64,000 nucleotides of DNA from Gymnorhina tibicen (GCA_013399875.1 VXAZ01002516.1:62001-126000), one strand, 5' to 3'. Counted from the stretch's first letter, positions 51,428 through 63,714 are shown. The notes: generated by a model not told the origin, from the sequence alone. Numbers and translations are program-made.

Positions 51428-51562
51428 TCTTCTCAGCTGGTCAGAGCATGGTGCTAACAACACCAAGGTAGTGGGTTCAACCCCTGTATGGGCCATTCAC
51501 TTAAAAACTGGACTTGATGATCCTTGTGAGTTGCTTCCAACTCAGAATCTTCTGTGATTCTC
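51428..51562 (+). repeat. TguSINE1-like SINE: tRNA-Ile head with CR1 tail
   Basis: A composite retroposon. The head (51428-51495) follows a tRNA-Ile gene: an A-box-like 'ctcagctggtcagagc', the anticodon arm 'ggtgctaacaacacc', and a B-box 'gggttcaacccc' at about 51473-51484, ending 'gtatgggcca'. The body and tail (from about 51505) read 'ggacttgatgatccttgtgagttgcttccaactcagaat...tctgtgattct', a CR1 3' end. This is the structure of TguSINE1, a passerine family copied by CR1 machinery. The position of the Ile anticodon AAT reads AAC, so this copy is not a working tRNA gene. Confidence 0.86.
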
Positions 51563-51564
51563 AC

Positions 51565-53690
51565 TCCAGCAACAGCAGTAGTCTGGCTGTTTCTGGATAG
51601 ATGAAAAAGATGAAAAAGGAGACAGAAATTACCTATTTGGACAGAAATTGTTGTTGCAATAGTCACCATCCTGTGCTTATGAAGAATAAAGCTTTGGGCT
51701 CTACAGAAATGTTTTGTAGGCCAAGTCTACCTTTAGAGTGGTATTTGGATTGCATTTTCTTTCTGTATTACTTGCCCTAGAGTGCTGTATGTATTGCTTA
51801 TCCTCATTTTCTGTCTTGATTAACATCCAAATAAAACTTATCTGTACAGACAGAGATGGCTGAGTTAATGACAACCACTCCCTGGCTCCATGGTCAGGTA
51901 CTTCAGAAGGGATGGCTTTGCAGGAAGGCTGACAAAAGCACAAGAACGAAATGGTGCTTGGTAAAGGTATTCAGATACTGAATACCTTGGGAAAGGAATG
52001 ATTTCTTCGGTTTTCTCCCTTAAGAAAACATTCTGTTAGCAGAGATACAGATGCTCTTGTCACACTTACATGGGTTTAGGGTAAGCCTCAGGGTGTCAAA
52101 GCATGGGATACATTCATAGAAGGAGCATGTCGTGCTCTCAGTCCTGCATTCTACCAAGTGTCCACTGAAGTCATTCTGCCTGCATAGATATTTGTGTTTT
52201 ACTGACTTTTTACTGATTGGAATTATTAAGATGCTGGCTATTGTCTGTGGCAGAACTGGCAGAGAGATGTGTGTGTCCTGTCTCTCAGCTGCAGCTGCCA
52301 CAATCTCTTCCTTTTGTTAAGTGTTGAAGTGATCCAGGATGGTTTGCTCTGATGAACACTGTCCACTTGACACCATGAATTATCATTATCCATAGAAGCA
52401 AGAGATTGTATTGATCAAACATGGCTTCTGTGCCTCAAGTTGTAAAATCTGATTTATCACCTCACCCTTGACAATATCTTACTTAAAATCCCTTGCCAGT
52501 CTGACATTTAATATCCTTTAAATGAAAGAGCATTTAACCTGAAGAAGATGCATTGAACCAAAAATTTACAAAAGAGACCAAACTGGAAATTGCAAGGTGT
52601 GGCCTTGCTGACTGATTTCTTACCAGTGTCTGGAGAAGTCAGTCCTAAATGGTCTCCACATGTAAATACTTCTGCCTCATTTTTTTCTGTTTGGGAAAAC
52701 AGCTACATATGAGCTCACAGGGCATGCTAAGGGACTCATTAATTTCTCATCCATATTACTTTTTTGAAGGAATGATTTTGGGACAACCCAGCTTCTGGAT
52801 GAGGAGTCATGAGCATGTTTTCTTCCTTCAGTAATGTATGCTCTCAGCTTCCTATTCTATCAGTTATCACATCAGTTCTGGGACATCAAGCAGAAAAGAC
52901 TTTCCCGAGAGTGTTTGGTTCAATTCATCTGTGTTCATGCCAAGACTGTCCAAGATTTTGTGATAACATTTATTCTAGTGTCTTTTCTGGGGCTGCTATA
53001 TCTGTAAAGCCTTTCAAAATATCAGAAGGACTGATCTGGGAGGAGTGTAATTCCAATTTCACAGTAGCCCAAACACTTTTGCTACAAAATACTCTCTGCA
53101 TTAGTGATTTCATCAGGATTATGCCACAAACCAGAAAAAAGAGCCTCACTTTTAAAGAGTGAAAAGGTGAATTCTACTAAGGGCAACTGTCAATACAAGT
53201 ACTTACATGCTTTAGGAGCTATTTCATGGCTCCTAAAATACATCTGTTTCTGTTTTTGTGGGACGGACCTTTCTTTTTAGCTTGAACCAACTTTGAACCA
53301 ACCAAAATAAGCTGCAAAGCAGAACAATTAGCTTGAGATCCTCTCCCCAAGTGATAATAAAATATTTTGGAGTTTGCTTAGCACTTTAGGCACATTCATT
53401 TCTTTGTCTCTGCAGCTGTGCCCAAGCAGGACAGCAGTCATGCCACCCAAAGGGCAGCAAGTGTCTCTCACAGCTGTTATATCCACCCTGTACTCTTTGG
53501 GGAGTACAGCTGTAGCTGACCCTTCCTAGCCTGTAATATGCAGTTTTTCTACTGCAACCAACCATCCTGTTCGGAGTACTGCAAGTGCTATTTGTACTTG
53601 AGAGGGGTGTTTATTTTTCAGTAAAAGACAAATTTTTATAGATAAGTTTCCCCTGTCCTGAAGGCAGGTTTCTTACTTTCTATACAACTT
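51565..53690. other. Unrecognised non-coding DNA
   Basis: No gene called. The longest frame outside repeats (117 codons, 52809-53162, plus) is cysteine-containing but shows no domain, signal peptide or splice context I recognise. Confidence 0.5.
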
Positions 53691-53937
53691 AGTTATCATG
53701 CAAAGTCTGTTCTTTCAGACCTTTCTTGAAATGGGTTGGAGGCCTTGGGGGTCTTTGGTGGTCTTGTTTTCCCCTACAGTCCATGCCCACTTCTTGGCCT
53801 CATTCCTGCACTTGTGCTGTACAGTGTTGTGCTTTTCTCCAGCATCTAGAACAGGGATGTTTGTCTCAGAAAAGTGCTGCCCTATGTCCACTTGGCCCCC
53901 TTCTCCAGCCACACCTTGCTCTTTCCTACAGCGTGTT

Positions 53938-53997
53938 ATTACCAGCAATCCTTGCTAATTACCAGCAACCCTTGTTCATTATTACCAGCAATCCTTG
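53938..53997. repeat. Three-copy minisatellite-like repeat
   Basis: The 17-mer attaccagcaatccttg occurs at 53938-53954 and 53981-53997 exactly. A middle copy with one change (attaccagcaacccttg) lies at 53958-53974. Spacer lengths differ (3 and 6 bases). Confidence 0.9.
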
Positions 53998-54325
53998 GGT
54001 GACTCCACAGCCATCCAGACACTGGTGTTTGAGACATACACATTAGCCCCTTATCTTTTGGGATTCTACATCTCTACAGCTGAAACTCCTGAAAGAGTTC
54101 TGCTGGAACAGACAAGCCTCATTCCAAGCCAGGGCTCCCCTGATGAGGAGAGAGTTTTGAGCTGGATCTGGTCTGCTCTTATTTCCCATGGAAATGCAGG
54201 ACAGCCTGCAGAGAAGAGCCTGGCTTGGGAAGAGCAGGGAAGATTTTTAGCTTTTGAAGGCTATGTTAAAAGCAATCAGCTCCCCAAAGTGAAATGATTC
54301 AGTTATTCAGGTAGTGCTGTTCTCC

Positions 54326-54356
54326 CAGGTAACGAGCTAAACCAGCTTGTTACCTG
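54326..54356. repeat. Inverted repeat with 13-bp stem and 5-base loop
   Basis: caggtaacgagct, loop aaacc, then agcttgttacctg. The arms are complementary except for one G-T pair, and one further C-G pair extends the stem by a base on each side. The transcript would fold into a strong hairpin. About 40 bases away on the minus strand is an AATAAA (plus TTTATT near 54394). Confidence 0.85.
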
Positions 54357-54359
54357 GTG

Positions 54360-55405
54360 GGCAGCACCAATTCAGAAGGCATTGGTGATAACATTTATTG
54401 GAGTGAGACAAAGCATTTCTATTTTTTATTCTAGATTGCACAAAGTAGGGAGCCAGGTTACCCACAAAAGGCTGCCTCCCCAGTCATCCAAACTTCACGC
54501 TATTTAAACATTTTAACAAACAAAGGCATCAGCATACACTGGTTACACGTTGCATGACTTTTTCATTACTTAATACTTAAACCCGTGTTTGCTCAAGTTA
54601 TACCTCTTGCTAGTCCAAATGTGCAGTTCTTCCTTCTAATTGAGTCTGGGGTCTGGGTTAAATAGGTGTCCAAAGAGTCGGTAGTCATGGTCTCCCACTG
54701 CTGGAATTACTTTTCCCCCAGTAACTGTTCAGTTCTGATGATTTCACTCCATGTGGCAATTGTCCAGACAGCCCATTCATCTTGGGATTGTGTTCTCTTT
54801 TCCTTAAAACAAAAGATTAGCCAAGGTTACAATGTGCACAGTGCAACTGTTTAATCCTAACTGTCCAGCTATAGCTACTGATTAACTTCTAAAAAGAAAT
54901 TGCAAAGTTTGATTCCAATCTTGAGAGGCTCAGATCTTGAAGGGCTTGATATCAGTGACACTGAGATGCAGAGAGCACAGGCCACTTGACATCCTTTACA
55001 ATAATGTAAATTGTATCTTTTCCTCTAAGGTAGATCAAGACTATAAAAAGCTTAAGCAACTTTTTCACCAGTTTTGGTTATACACTTTAATTAAGTACAA
55101 ATTACTCCTGATTTCTACAGTTTTGTTTTTAAAGCATCCAAAGCAGTACCCATAAATACTTAACTATGGAGTACTTCATAGGCACTTCAGGCTGGCTAGA
55201 ATGCACTCTTAAGTCACATATATTTTGTGCTGAGCACTGCTTTTGATGCATTTTTGTCATCAAAATGGCAAGTGCTCTCTCTGTGATCATTATCAGAATT
55301 AAAGCAAAGCAGTCTCTAAGTTAATCTTTCTAAGATAACTTTTCAGATAAAAAAACAAATCAAAATAAAGGCAGGGAGGGGAAAGATAAATAACACACCA
55401 AACCA
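54360..55405. other. Unrecognised non-coding DNA
   Basis: No gene. I looked for LTR ends around the minus-strand AATAAA near 54394 and found no convincing pair. Confidence 0.45.
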
Positions 55406-55640
55406 CAAGTTGATGCAAAAGGTTTATTGTATTCCCAGGTGGCCCAGGGACTGTCTCTCAGCCCGAGCCTCCTGGAGAGGGCCTGTGCTGAGCCCCGCTT
55501 TAGCTGTGGGGACACCAGGAACAGGTGGTGGCACTGGGGGGCGGGACCCAACTGTGCTGGGTGACCCCTACTGTGACCCCAGCTGCTTCTTCACATGCAG
55601 CAACACAACTGACTGCAGCTGCAGGCACTTACCCTAAACA
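55406..55640 (-). other. GC-rich island ending at a minus-strand polyadenylation signal
   Basis: A GC-rich stretch (about 55440-55620) contrasts with its A+T-rich surroundings. On the minus strand it leads into 'gggaatacaataaaccttttgcatc', which contains AATAAA (plus TTTATT near 55424), then a GT-rich 'cttgtggtttggtgtgttatt'. AATAAA followed by a GT-rich element is the layout of a real 3' end. It could be the end of a minus-strand transcript or part of an old LTR. No LTR ends or known coding frame are visible. Confidence 0.3.
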
Positions 55641-56740
55641 CTCATTTTCCCCCTTTTTTTCCTCCAGAGGACACCATTCTCTGGTCCTTTTATGTGGAGA
55701 CTGGGCTTTCTCAGCTGCTCCCGACTGTTCCAAAAAGCTCCTGGCTGTCATCAGTTCTGCTCCTTCCAGATGCTACAGAACTGTGCCCCCTCAATCAGGA
55801 CATCCATGGCTTCTGACTTATTTCTACTTAGAGCAGCCTTCTTCCTGCTTTTCCTGACACCTGACATGATGGTATGCCTGCCCTAATAAGACTTTTTAAA
55901 TTGTTGTATTCTTCAGTTAGGGACCCTTTAGTTGCCTAGAGTAAGATAAATCTTCATCATTCAATATCTGAATGATTCTACCTCAAACATGCTTCAGCAG
56001 CCTGGCTCTGGCAGATATTTCTTATGTTCAAACCCTTTCAGTTAGAAAAAGCCCATCAAACAAATAAACAACTAAACCAAAACTCTTTCATGTTACTTAG
56101 TATGAATCAAAGCAATATATTATTATTATTATTATTATCCATGCATTACTCAGATTCATAAAGAATAAAGCACAAACAGAAAAACATTTATTTAATGAGG
56201 GAATGAAAGCTGACAGCTCTATAAGTGCCACATACATCAACAACCTTAAATTGCTAAACTGAAAGGAAAACATGTTTGATGGATGATTCCACCTAAGAAT
56301 TTACTTTCACAGAATTTTGACAGCCCTAGAAAACAAGGCACAGTCCCATAGGAGACAGGTCATCCTTAAAACACACACAATACAAGCCACATAGTTTCTG
56401 CTAATGGAAACAAGCCCAGGTGTAGCTTCCTGGAAAGTCCAGAAAAGAGTAACTATAGTGAGAAAAGGTGAAAGGCAGCTGAAGTATTTTATTCTGGAAG
56501 GAGGGATGGAATATGAGAGTGACTATGGAACCATGAATGGGATGGGGTGATGCATAGGGAATGCTGAGTGATTGTCTGTTTCTCCATAGCTCATAAAATG
56601 AGGCATCCAATAAAGCAATCATGTGAAAAATTTGTGAAGTGCATTTGATCCAGAATAGGTGAGGTGCCACTTTTAAGTTTTTTAGGCTTTACTGGTGGGT
56701 TTCACTGAGGCAAAACATCACTGCATTTGCAATAATTTTA
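55640..56740. other. Unrecognised non-coding DNA
   Basis: No gene. An (ATT)6 microsatellite lies within. Confidence 0.5.
56119..56138. repeat. (ATT)6 microsatellite
   Basis: Six uninterrupted ATT units followed by AT, then 'ccatgc'. Confidence 0.93.
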
Positions 56741-57035
56741 GAATCATAGAATATCCTGAGTTGGAAGGAACCCACAAGGATCATCAAATCCATCTCATGG
56801 TCCTGCACAGGACAGTCCCAAAATTGATTCCATAGGTTTGAGAACACTGTCCAAATGCTTCCTGGACTCTGTCAGGCTTGATGCCATGATTGCTTCGCTG
56901 GGAACCCTCTTCCAATGTCCAAACATCCTCTGGGTGAAGAGCCTTTTCCTAATATCCAGCCTAAACCTCCCCGACACAACTTCATGCTGTTTCCTCCGGT
57001 ACTGCCACTGCTCATCAGAGAGACCAGTTCTTCCT
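56741..57035 (-). repeat. CR1 LINE 3' end
   Basis: A minus-strand CR1 starts at its 3' end with 'gaatcatagaatatcctgagttggaaggaacccacaaggatcatc'. It passes the antisense ORF2 end (minus frame 'SGRFRLDIRKRLFTQRMFGH') and finishes at 'ctcatcagagagaccagttctt'. The truncated 5' side and substitutions make it non-functional. It is closely similar to the copy at 63715-64000, with the same orientation and the same 'atatcctgagttgg' subfamily signature. Confidence 0.95.
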
Positions 57036-57039
57036 TAAG

Positions 57040-60000
57040 TCTGTGATATTTTTAACTCCTGAGACAAATACTGTGCTGGGGAATTCCTGACTAGGAAACC
57101 CTTTCATCTGCTCTGCAAGAGGCAGAGAATAACAGAAAAATCAAATATGGAAGATACGTGAGACAAACAGAGCAAATCCTTGAGTAATTACTGCATCAGA
57201 AGCAGGGAATTAACAGATAGCTAAAAGTTAGTGAAATAAACATGTGGATGTTTAAATATTAAGTCACAGAGAAATTTAAATGCTTAGCAAAGGCCAGAAA
57301 AAATACCTTCAGAAGTGCCAGGAGTATCAAATCCTAGTTTGCTACTTCAAATGCAACTTCATTCCATCTCTAGTTTTCAGCCCATTACTAACTACTACTA
57401 TTCAAGAAGCAGGAGACTTCAAATTACAGACAGTGGAAATCTAAATGTTCTAAGCACGTTTATATTTTTCTCACAGGGAACAACAAACCCATGAAAATCA
57501 TTGTCCAAAACAGCACAGTTCAAACAAGGACTGGACAATCATGTGGATAATGAGAACTAAATGACCTGAGATGGCTATAAGCCAACCACTAATGGAAAAT
57601 GTTACCAAGGAATTTTCCTCATGGGCCTTCTTTTATCTCTCTTTGAAACACATGAAAAGTGCTACTGGCTGAGAAAAAATATTCACCTGGCCCAGTATGA
57701 CAATTCCTAAGTTCCTAGTAGTCATAAAGATAACACTTCATGAGAGTTTTATTGACACAATGTGTGGCTTGTTTTTCAAGCCTTCCCTTGCTTTTATTGT
57801 CCCTGACAATGTAGCTTTTTTTTTTTTTTAAATAAAATCCAAGTGAAAGATGAGAAATTCCCACATCTGACGTGTTCTTCACACTCTTTCAACTTCATAG
57901 CTTTGTCTTTTCTGAAGAATTGTCAGTATGAGCATCCTTAGGTGGAAGATTTCAATGCATGTTCTGATTTCAATCACTCAGCAGAGAATACAAAACTTCT
58001 ATATGAATATGACTAATTAATAGAGGGACAACAGGATATTTAAACCTATGGCTCCATTCTTCATATATTTTTGCTTTTGTGTCAGCTCCAGAGCATTATT
58101 CTTTTCCTTTTCTTTCCTTATTTCTCTCAGTATAATATACATTTGTGATCATTTTGAGCATTTAATCCTTATTCTCAATTACTTATGTTCACCTGCACCT
58201 TTTGTAAACTTTGCTTTAATGACAGTAGCAGTGATCAACTACTCATTCTGCACATGGGGCTTGCAGAGCTATAGTACAACGTTTTCCACTCTGTCCTTTC
58301 CACGCACTTCTGCTTGTAGACCCAGTTTCTAAGAATTGGCTTTGTTAGTCATCTGTTTGGTCACTCAGGTTTGAACGCCTTTCATGAGCTCAAATGTGTT
58401 CTACAGGGAATCATTAATTGTGCATCAAAGACATCTACAGTTTCTTGCTTCCTTAAACCTTTGTTCCTTATTGGATATAATTAAAGTCCTTGAAAAATAG
58501 CAAAGTCAAAGAGAATTAGAAATAGTTCAAAGCAGGCAAGTCTTCTCTGATTTTACAGATGCAAACCACCCTGGTGGTTTCCTCAGATAGGAGAAGGGAA
58601 GGAGGGACAGCAGTTCACACAGAGACAACAAATAAAATAAGCAAGCAACAAGAACAGACTCTGAGAGCATCTATTAGTTGGCATATAATTGGCATCTATT
58701 ACTTTTTTTAACCCAGTACAAAGTTTTTAATTCTAGAAATGTTTATAGTTTATAATTTATCATTATCATCAATTAAGGTATATAATGTATACATTAGAAC
58801 ACCACAGCCTGAATGCAACTTCTGATGTATCCCTGCCTCCCAGCAGAGAGATAAGCAGAGAGTATTTCTGCTCCTTCATAAGTAGATTAGGAGTCAACAC
58901 AGGGTGATGCCAATATGAACTTAAAAGTCAGACTGAGGGCAGACACTGCCATATGTTATAAACCAACATTCTGCCATAGCTGGCACAATTGTCAGAAATG
59001 TAATTGCTAAAAATTATTAATGAATAACTGCTGGGTTATACCTATTTCTGATGCAGATGCTGTTTGCAATGGACGATAGCCAGGGACTGAAAAATGAAAT
59101 TCAGAGGGGGAGTATAAATATGTCTTCTTTGATGTGCTACACCTGCCCAGCCCTTATAATGAAAAGATTCATTGCAATTTAAAGATTGATTCTTAGGAAA
59201 ATGTAAATAAGCAGTAAAGGTCTTCTCCCTTAGCTTTCCAATCTCAGTGATTTATTGCTAAAACCTCTTCCATTTTTTGGAGTGATTTAATTGTTTTCTT
59301 TTTGATATGGACTTGGAAAGATATCTTTAAAGGAAACTTAAAACTTTCAAGAAACTTTCAAATAAAATAAAAAGCAGAAACTACCATCAATAAAGAAAAG
59401 GAAGCAAATAAATATTTTAAATGGTGTTGCTCAACACAAGTGATGATTTCCTGGAGATGGGAAAACAGCTTTTGTCTTGCAGGCATGAATTTTGAGTTAT
59501 CTTTTGACAGTCAGTATTTCTGCTGTGGGCTGGTTTATGACTGGAGGAATTCATGTCTATGTGAGAGATAAGGAACATATGATTGCCTTAAATATGCACA
59601 CATTCAGATCCTAAAGAAGGTTCTTGAATCATCAGTCTGAAGGGTCCGCATGAAGGATGCAGTTTGTATCTGATGTTTTGTGCTTGTCTTGATCCAGCCT
59701 GAGATGTCATAGCTAAACTTGTGCATGTGCTATCTGGTGTTTTCGGTATTGATCAGTAAAGAACAGGAAACCACATCATGTTCCCAAGAGGAAAAAGGAA
59801 CTGGGTAAATCACATTTAAGGATCACAATAAGTTCTGTGCTTTCCTTAGCTGGTAGAAACTCCGTTTTACTCTATAGTGAGTTTTCATTCCCAGACCTCA
59901 TTTGGCTCATATTACCACAGTCTCTGTAATGCAAAATGGTGTGGCTGGGCATTCCCTGGTTTTTTGGAGTTTTTTGTTTGTTTGTTTGTACTGGGCATGC

Positions 60001-60895
60001 ATGTGCAGCAATAACATTTTTCCTATATCACTCTTTTCTCCTGGTGATCAATTTTTTCCTATTAATTGTGATAATTTTGTTAGCTAGTGCTTCTTCTCTT
60101 AATATCTCTATATGCAGCTCTGTCCTAACTGCCTCTAATATTATTAATTTCATTTATTGTCTTGATAGGAAAAAAATTGATTTTATAAACAATGCAAGCT
60201 GTTCCTAAGAACTCAAAGTAATTACACTTGTGTCGGCAGGTAACAGTCCCATTTAACAAAATGCCTGGAATGTGGATGTTAGCAATTGAACAGTGAGCTT
60301 CAAGAAGCATAGTGCAAGTAGTACTGGAAATTATATTTTATAAAGAATTATTTTAAAAATTTTAAATGTCCTTTAAAAATCCTTTGGGCCTCTTTTGTGG
60401 TTATGATCCTTATTTTTATATTAACTCATAAATAACTGAAAAGAAACGTATTTCATTAAATTCTATACAGCAATATCCTTTGCTGATGGCCTGTAAGAGT
60501 TGATTTTGTTTAGTAAGCACAGTGAAAAATATGCATATTTCATGCTGCCTAATTCCCATGGGTACAGATTTAAAACAATAAACTCTGCACACCACCTGCT
60601 TCAGGAACACAGAGTAAAACATAAATGAAATCCAGCTTTTAGCATCTACCAAGGTAGAAGGCAGCTACCACTTTACCTGTGCTTTGCAGTTGTTCATGCT
60701 AGCACCTGACAGGTTTTTAAATTACTTAGTATTTTAGTGGTGGTTGTGGTGGTGTTTCAAACACACAGAATCCTAAACTCAGTAGTGGTATAAATGGATG
60801 CAATTCAATTATTCACCTGCATAGTCTGTAAACTCTGTCTGAAAGTGGGATTGACTCCTTTCCCAAACTCACACACAAAAAGGAAGAATAGAAGG
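57040..60895. other. Unrecognised A+T-rich non-coding DNA
   Basis: No gene. A run of Ts near 57816-57829 and (TTTG)4 near 59977 are the only simple repeats of note. Confidence 0.5.
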
Positions 60896-60897
60896 GT

Positions 60898-61195
60898 GGA
60901 AGCAAGGATGAAGTTAGGAAAGTTAAATCCCAAACCGAATTGAATCTGGCTAGGGATATAAAAGACAACATGAAGGGCTTCTCAAAGTGCATGGATAATA
61001 AAAGCATGGCTGGTTAAAGGAGTAGAAAGCTCACCTGTGAGGAAAGGCTGAGAGAGCTGGACTGTTTAGCCGGGAGAAGAGAAGCATCAGGGGGGATCCT
61101 ACAATGGATATTAAAAACTTATGGGAGGAAGCAAGGAGGGTGGAGCCAGGCTCTTCTTGGTACTGCCCAGTGACAGGCCCAGTCACTGTAAGGGT
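60898..61195 (+). repeat. CR1 LINE with ORF2 fragment fused to 3' region
   Basis: Two CR1 parts lie side by side in plus orientation. From about 60904 to 61011 one open frame includes 'LNLARDIKDNMKGFSK' and 'CMDNK', matching the stretch of CR1 ORF2 between endonuclease and reverse transcriptase. From about 61025 the sequence jumps to the downstream region: 'cacctgtgaggaaaggctgagagagctgg', 'tttagccgggagaagagaagcatc' and 'gtactgcccagtgacaggccc'. In a full element these lie more than 1 kb apart, so an internal deletion has removed the reverse transcriptase. The usual ATTCTATG tail is also missing. Confidence 0.75.
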
Positions 61196-61207
61196 GACTG
61201 AGGCAGA

Positions 61208-61335
61208 ACTCTGACCTCACTGAAATCAGCAGAGCCTTGGTTTATGTTCAGTGGGATTAAAATCTGGCCCTTAAAAATTGTGATTTAAAGCCCCTTTAAG
61301 TCAGTGGGCAGACTCCTATTGACTTCTATAGATCC
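61208..61335. repeat. Possible ancient sauropsid repeat, 'ctcactgaaatcagc...attgacttc' type
   Basis: The stretch holds 'gacctcactgaaatcagcagag', 'cagtgggattaaaatctggccc' and 'gtcagtgggcagactcctattgacttc'. These echo an old repeat common in sauropsid DNA ('attgaagtcaatgggagt...attgacttcagtggg'). The arms are partly complementary, as in palindromic DNA-transposon remnants. The family is uncertain. Confidence 0.45.
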
Positions 61336-61339
61336 ATAA

Positions 61340-63714
61340 CAAATCTGTAGACAAACAGCCGTGCTTAATCCTCAAATAATTTAATCAGAGAAAAAAGGGA
61401 ACTTGACTAGGTGACCTGAAAGAAAAAGTCTCCCTCAAGTAAAAGCAGCTTTCATAATTTCTCTAGCTCCTTGTACTTGAGAATTTTATGGGGACAAAAA
61501 TCTCTCTCCCTGACATACTACAGATGGGAATAAAGACGTGGATTAGAATGAAGTTACATTTGTGCAGTTTTGTAAAGCAGGCTCTGCATGAGAAATGGTT
61601 TCAGTGTAGTGATTTAGGTGCAATCCCTTTTTAATTGTATAGCCTTTTAATAACATCTGTGCTACACCTTGGGGAAATGCATCGGGGACCGATAAGGAAT
61701 CTTGTTTCCAAAGTCAGAGGAGGATAAAAAATAAAAGTGGTTTGCATCAAGCAAAGAGCTCTGCAGAGGCAATTAATTGGTAGATAAGAAACCCATGGCT
61801 GTTTCCTTCTTAAGCTAAATATTATTAGGCTTTTAAAAGTTTCTTTTTTGTGTGAATCATCTGTATCCTTTATAAATCTCATGACCACCTCAGTACCCAC
61901 AAATATTTATTCTCAGCTTTGATTATTTGTGCTTGATGTCAATGATGTTGAAATTTTTTTTCTCATTATTACATCAATAAAATGTTTCAGAGATACAGAT
62001 AAAGGCCATTTTCTTGTGTGTTTGGAGGTCCTTACTTGTGTTTCTAGGTGCAGATTTAGCAGAATCTATTGCTAGTTCCCATCTTTCAAGTTATCTCGGT
62101 TTGTAACTAATGATTTTTACAAATTGTACCAGACTCCAAGGTGGAGTTTTTCTTCTTTCCCACATACAAGCTGGTCTGTTTCTGCTGTGGATTTTTTGTT
62201 GTAGGTTTTGGGGTGTTTATTTTCTCAGGACTTTGAACAGATTATCTTCAAACCATCCTTTCAGACTGATGCCAAGTTTCATCTATATTCTGTTTCATTG
62301 CAAGAGATAAATGGAGGTCTCTGTTCCTGTTTGGTTGCCTCTGATCCACCTCTTCTGTACCTGGTATGGATGCACACAGTGCTGGCTTTTATCTTTGATC
62401 CAGTTTCTGCTTCTTCTGGACACCTTTCAGAATAATTCCTTTCAAAATTTAATGCTGTGGGTAAAGTGCATTTTTCTTTCTTCATGTTTGCTTTAACAAC
62501 ATGTGAATATTTGGGGATGGATGGTGTACTTCCAGTTCTGTATCAGGTCAGAAGCAATGGACTGCACTCTAATTTAGGACAAAGTTAACTGAAAATTGTT
62601 ATTCCTTTGAAATACATCTGTACTTAATGTTAGATGTGGAAAGAGATCTGTTATACACCTGAAAAAAAACCCAGGGGAGACTATGGAAGTAAAGTAGCTG
62701 AGGGAGATTTTGCAATGCCTGTTATCTGAAGTTCATCTCACAAACTGAAGCTGTTTCTCCTACTTTTAAATGACTGTGGAAATTGAGAAGGACCACAGGA
62801 GTCATAAGCAAGATTTACAGATAATTTACAAAATCTCCCCAGTACTCGTTTCAATTTTCTTCCCTTTTGGAAGCTTTACTTTTCATACTATCTCACAAAG
62901 TAGGTTGGAAACCTGAGGTCAGACAGGAACCATAAAGCTATTTTCAATAGACCACACTGTGATGTCCCTGGAGCAACACAAAATCTTCCTCTGGCTCTGC
63001 CAGTGCCTCAGTAGCTATTAGAGTGGTTGGGAAAAGTCAAGTGGCCTTAATTTGCCTCATGAGTTTTCTGGCTTAAATATTTTGTCATATTCCATTAGCA
63101 TTTCACCAATGACATTTCCCTGGAACAGATGAATGAAAGATCGGGTGAATGTTTCAGCTCAATATTTGCGTACATTCTCGGTGAGCATCAAATGACATTT
63201 CAGAGACTGTTATTAATATTGTCAGGAGATACAGTTCAGCTCAGAATATCACTCACAAGGGTCTGGGCTTTTGTCCTCAGACCAACAAAAGGAAAGCATC
63301 TTTGAAAAGCTGACCTTGTTTGGTGCCTGAGCACACCAAATCAAAAGATCCTGGGTTTGAAGGAGAACGACAGTACTTCCTAGTAGTGTGTAGTTAGTTC
63401 TTATTAGTTCCTAATATGGGACTGCAATGACTCGCTGGCCCTGTTTGCAGCATCCTTCCAAGCCTTCAGCAATGCTTGAGGTGGGAGGGAGCCTTACATC
63501 CCAGCTGCTCATATTAAAAAAATTTCCATTAGGCAAGCATGGAAAATGCACATGCCAAAGCCATTCTGCAGTATCTAATGGATAATGATTTTCCCTGGTG
63601 TGATTTTTGTTTATTCACCTATCTCTCACATTCATTATTGGCACATATGATAACAAAGCTTTTCTTCCATGGGGAATTAAAATTCCTTTCTTAAATATGA
63701 ATTTGAAGATCAGA
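61340..63714. other. Unrecognised non-coding DNA
   Basis: No gene or confident repeat recognised. Confidence 0.5.

Noticed and set aside
51428..51500. Apparent tRNA gene with A- and B-boxes
   Set aside because: It is the head of a SINE that continues into a CR1 tail. The arms are mutated and the anticodon altered, so it is not a working tRNA gene.
52809..53162. A 117-codon plus-strand frame, longest outside repeats
   Set aside because: No domain, signal peptide or splice context, and no resemblance to a known protein. Frames of this length occur by chance in 64 kb.
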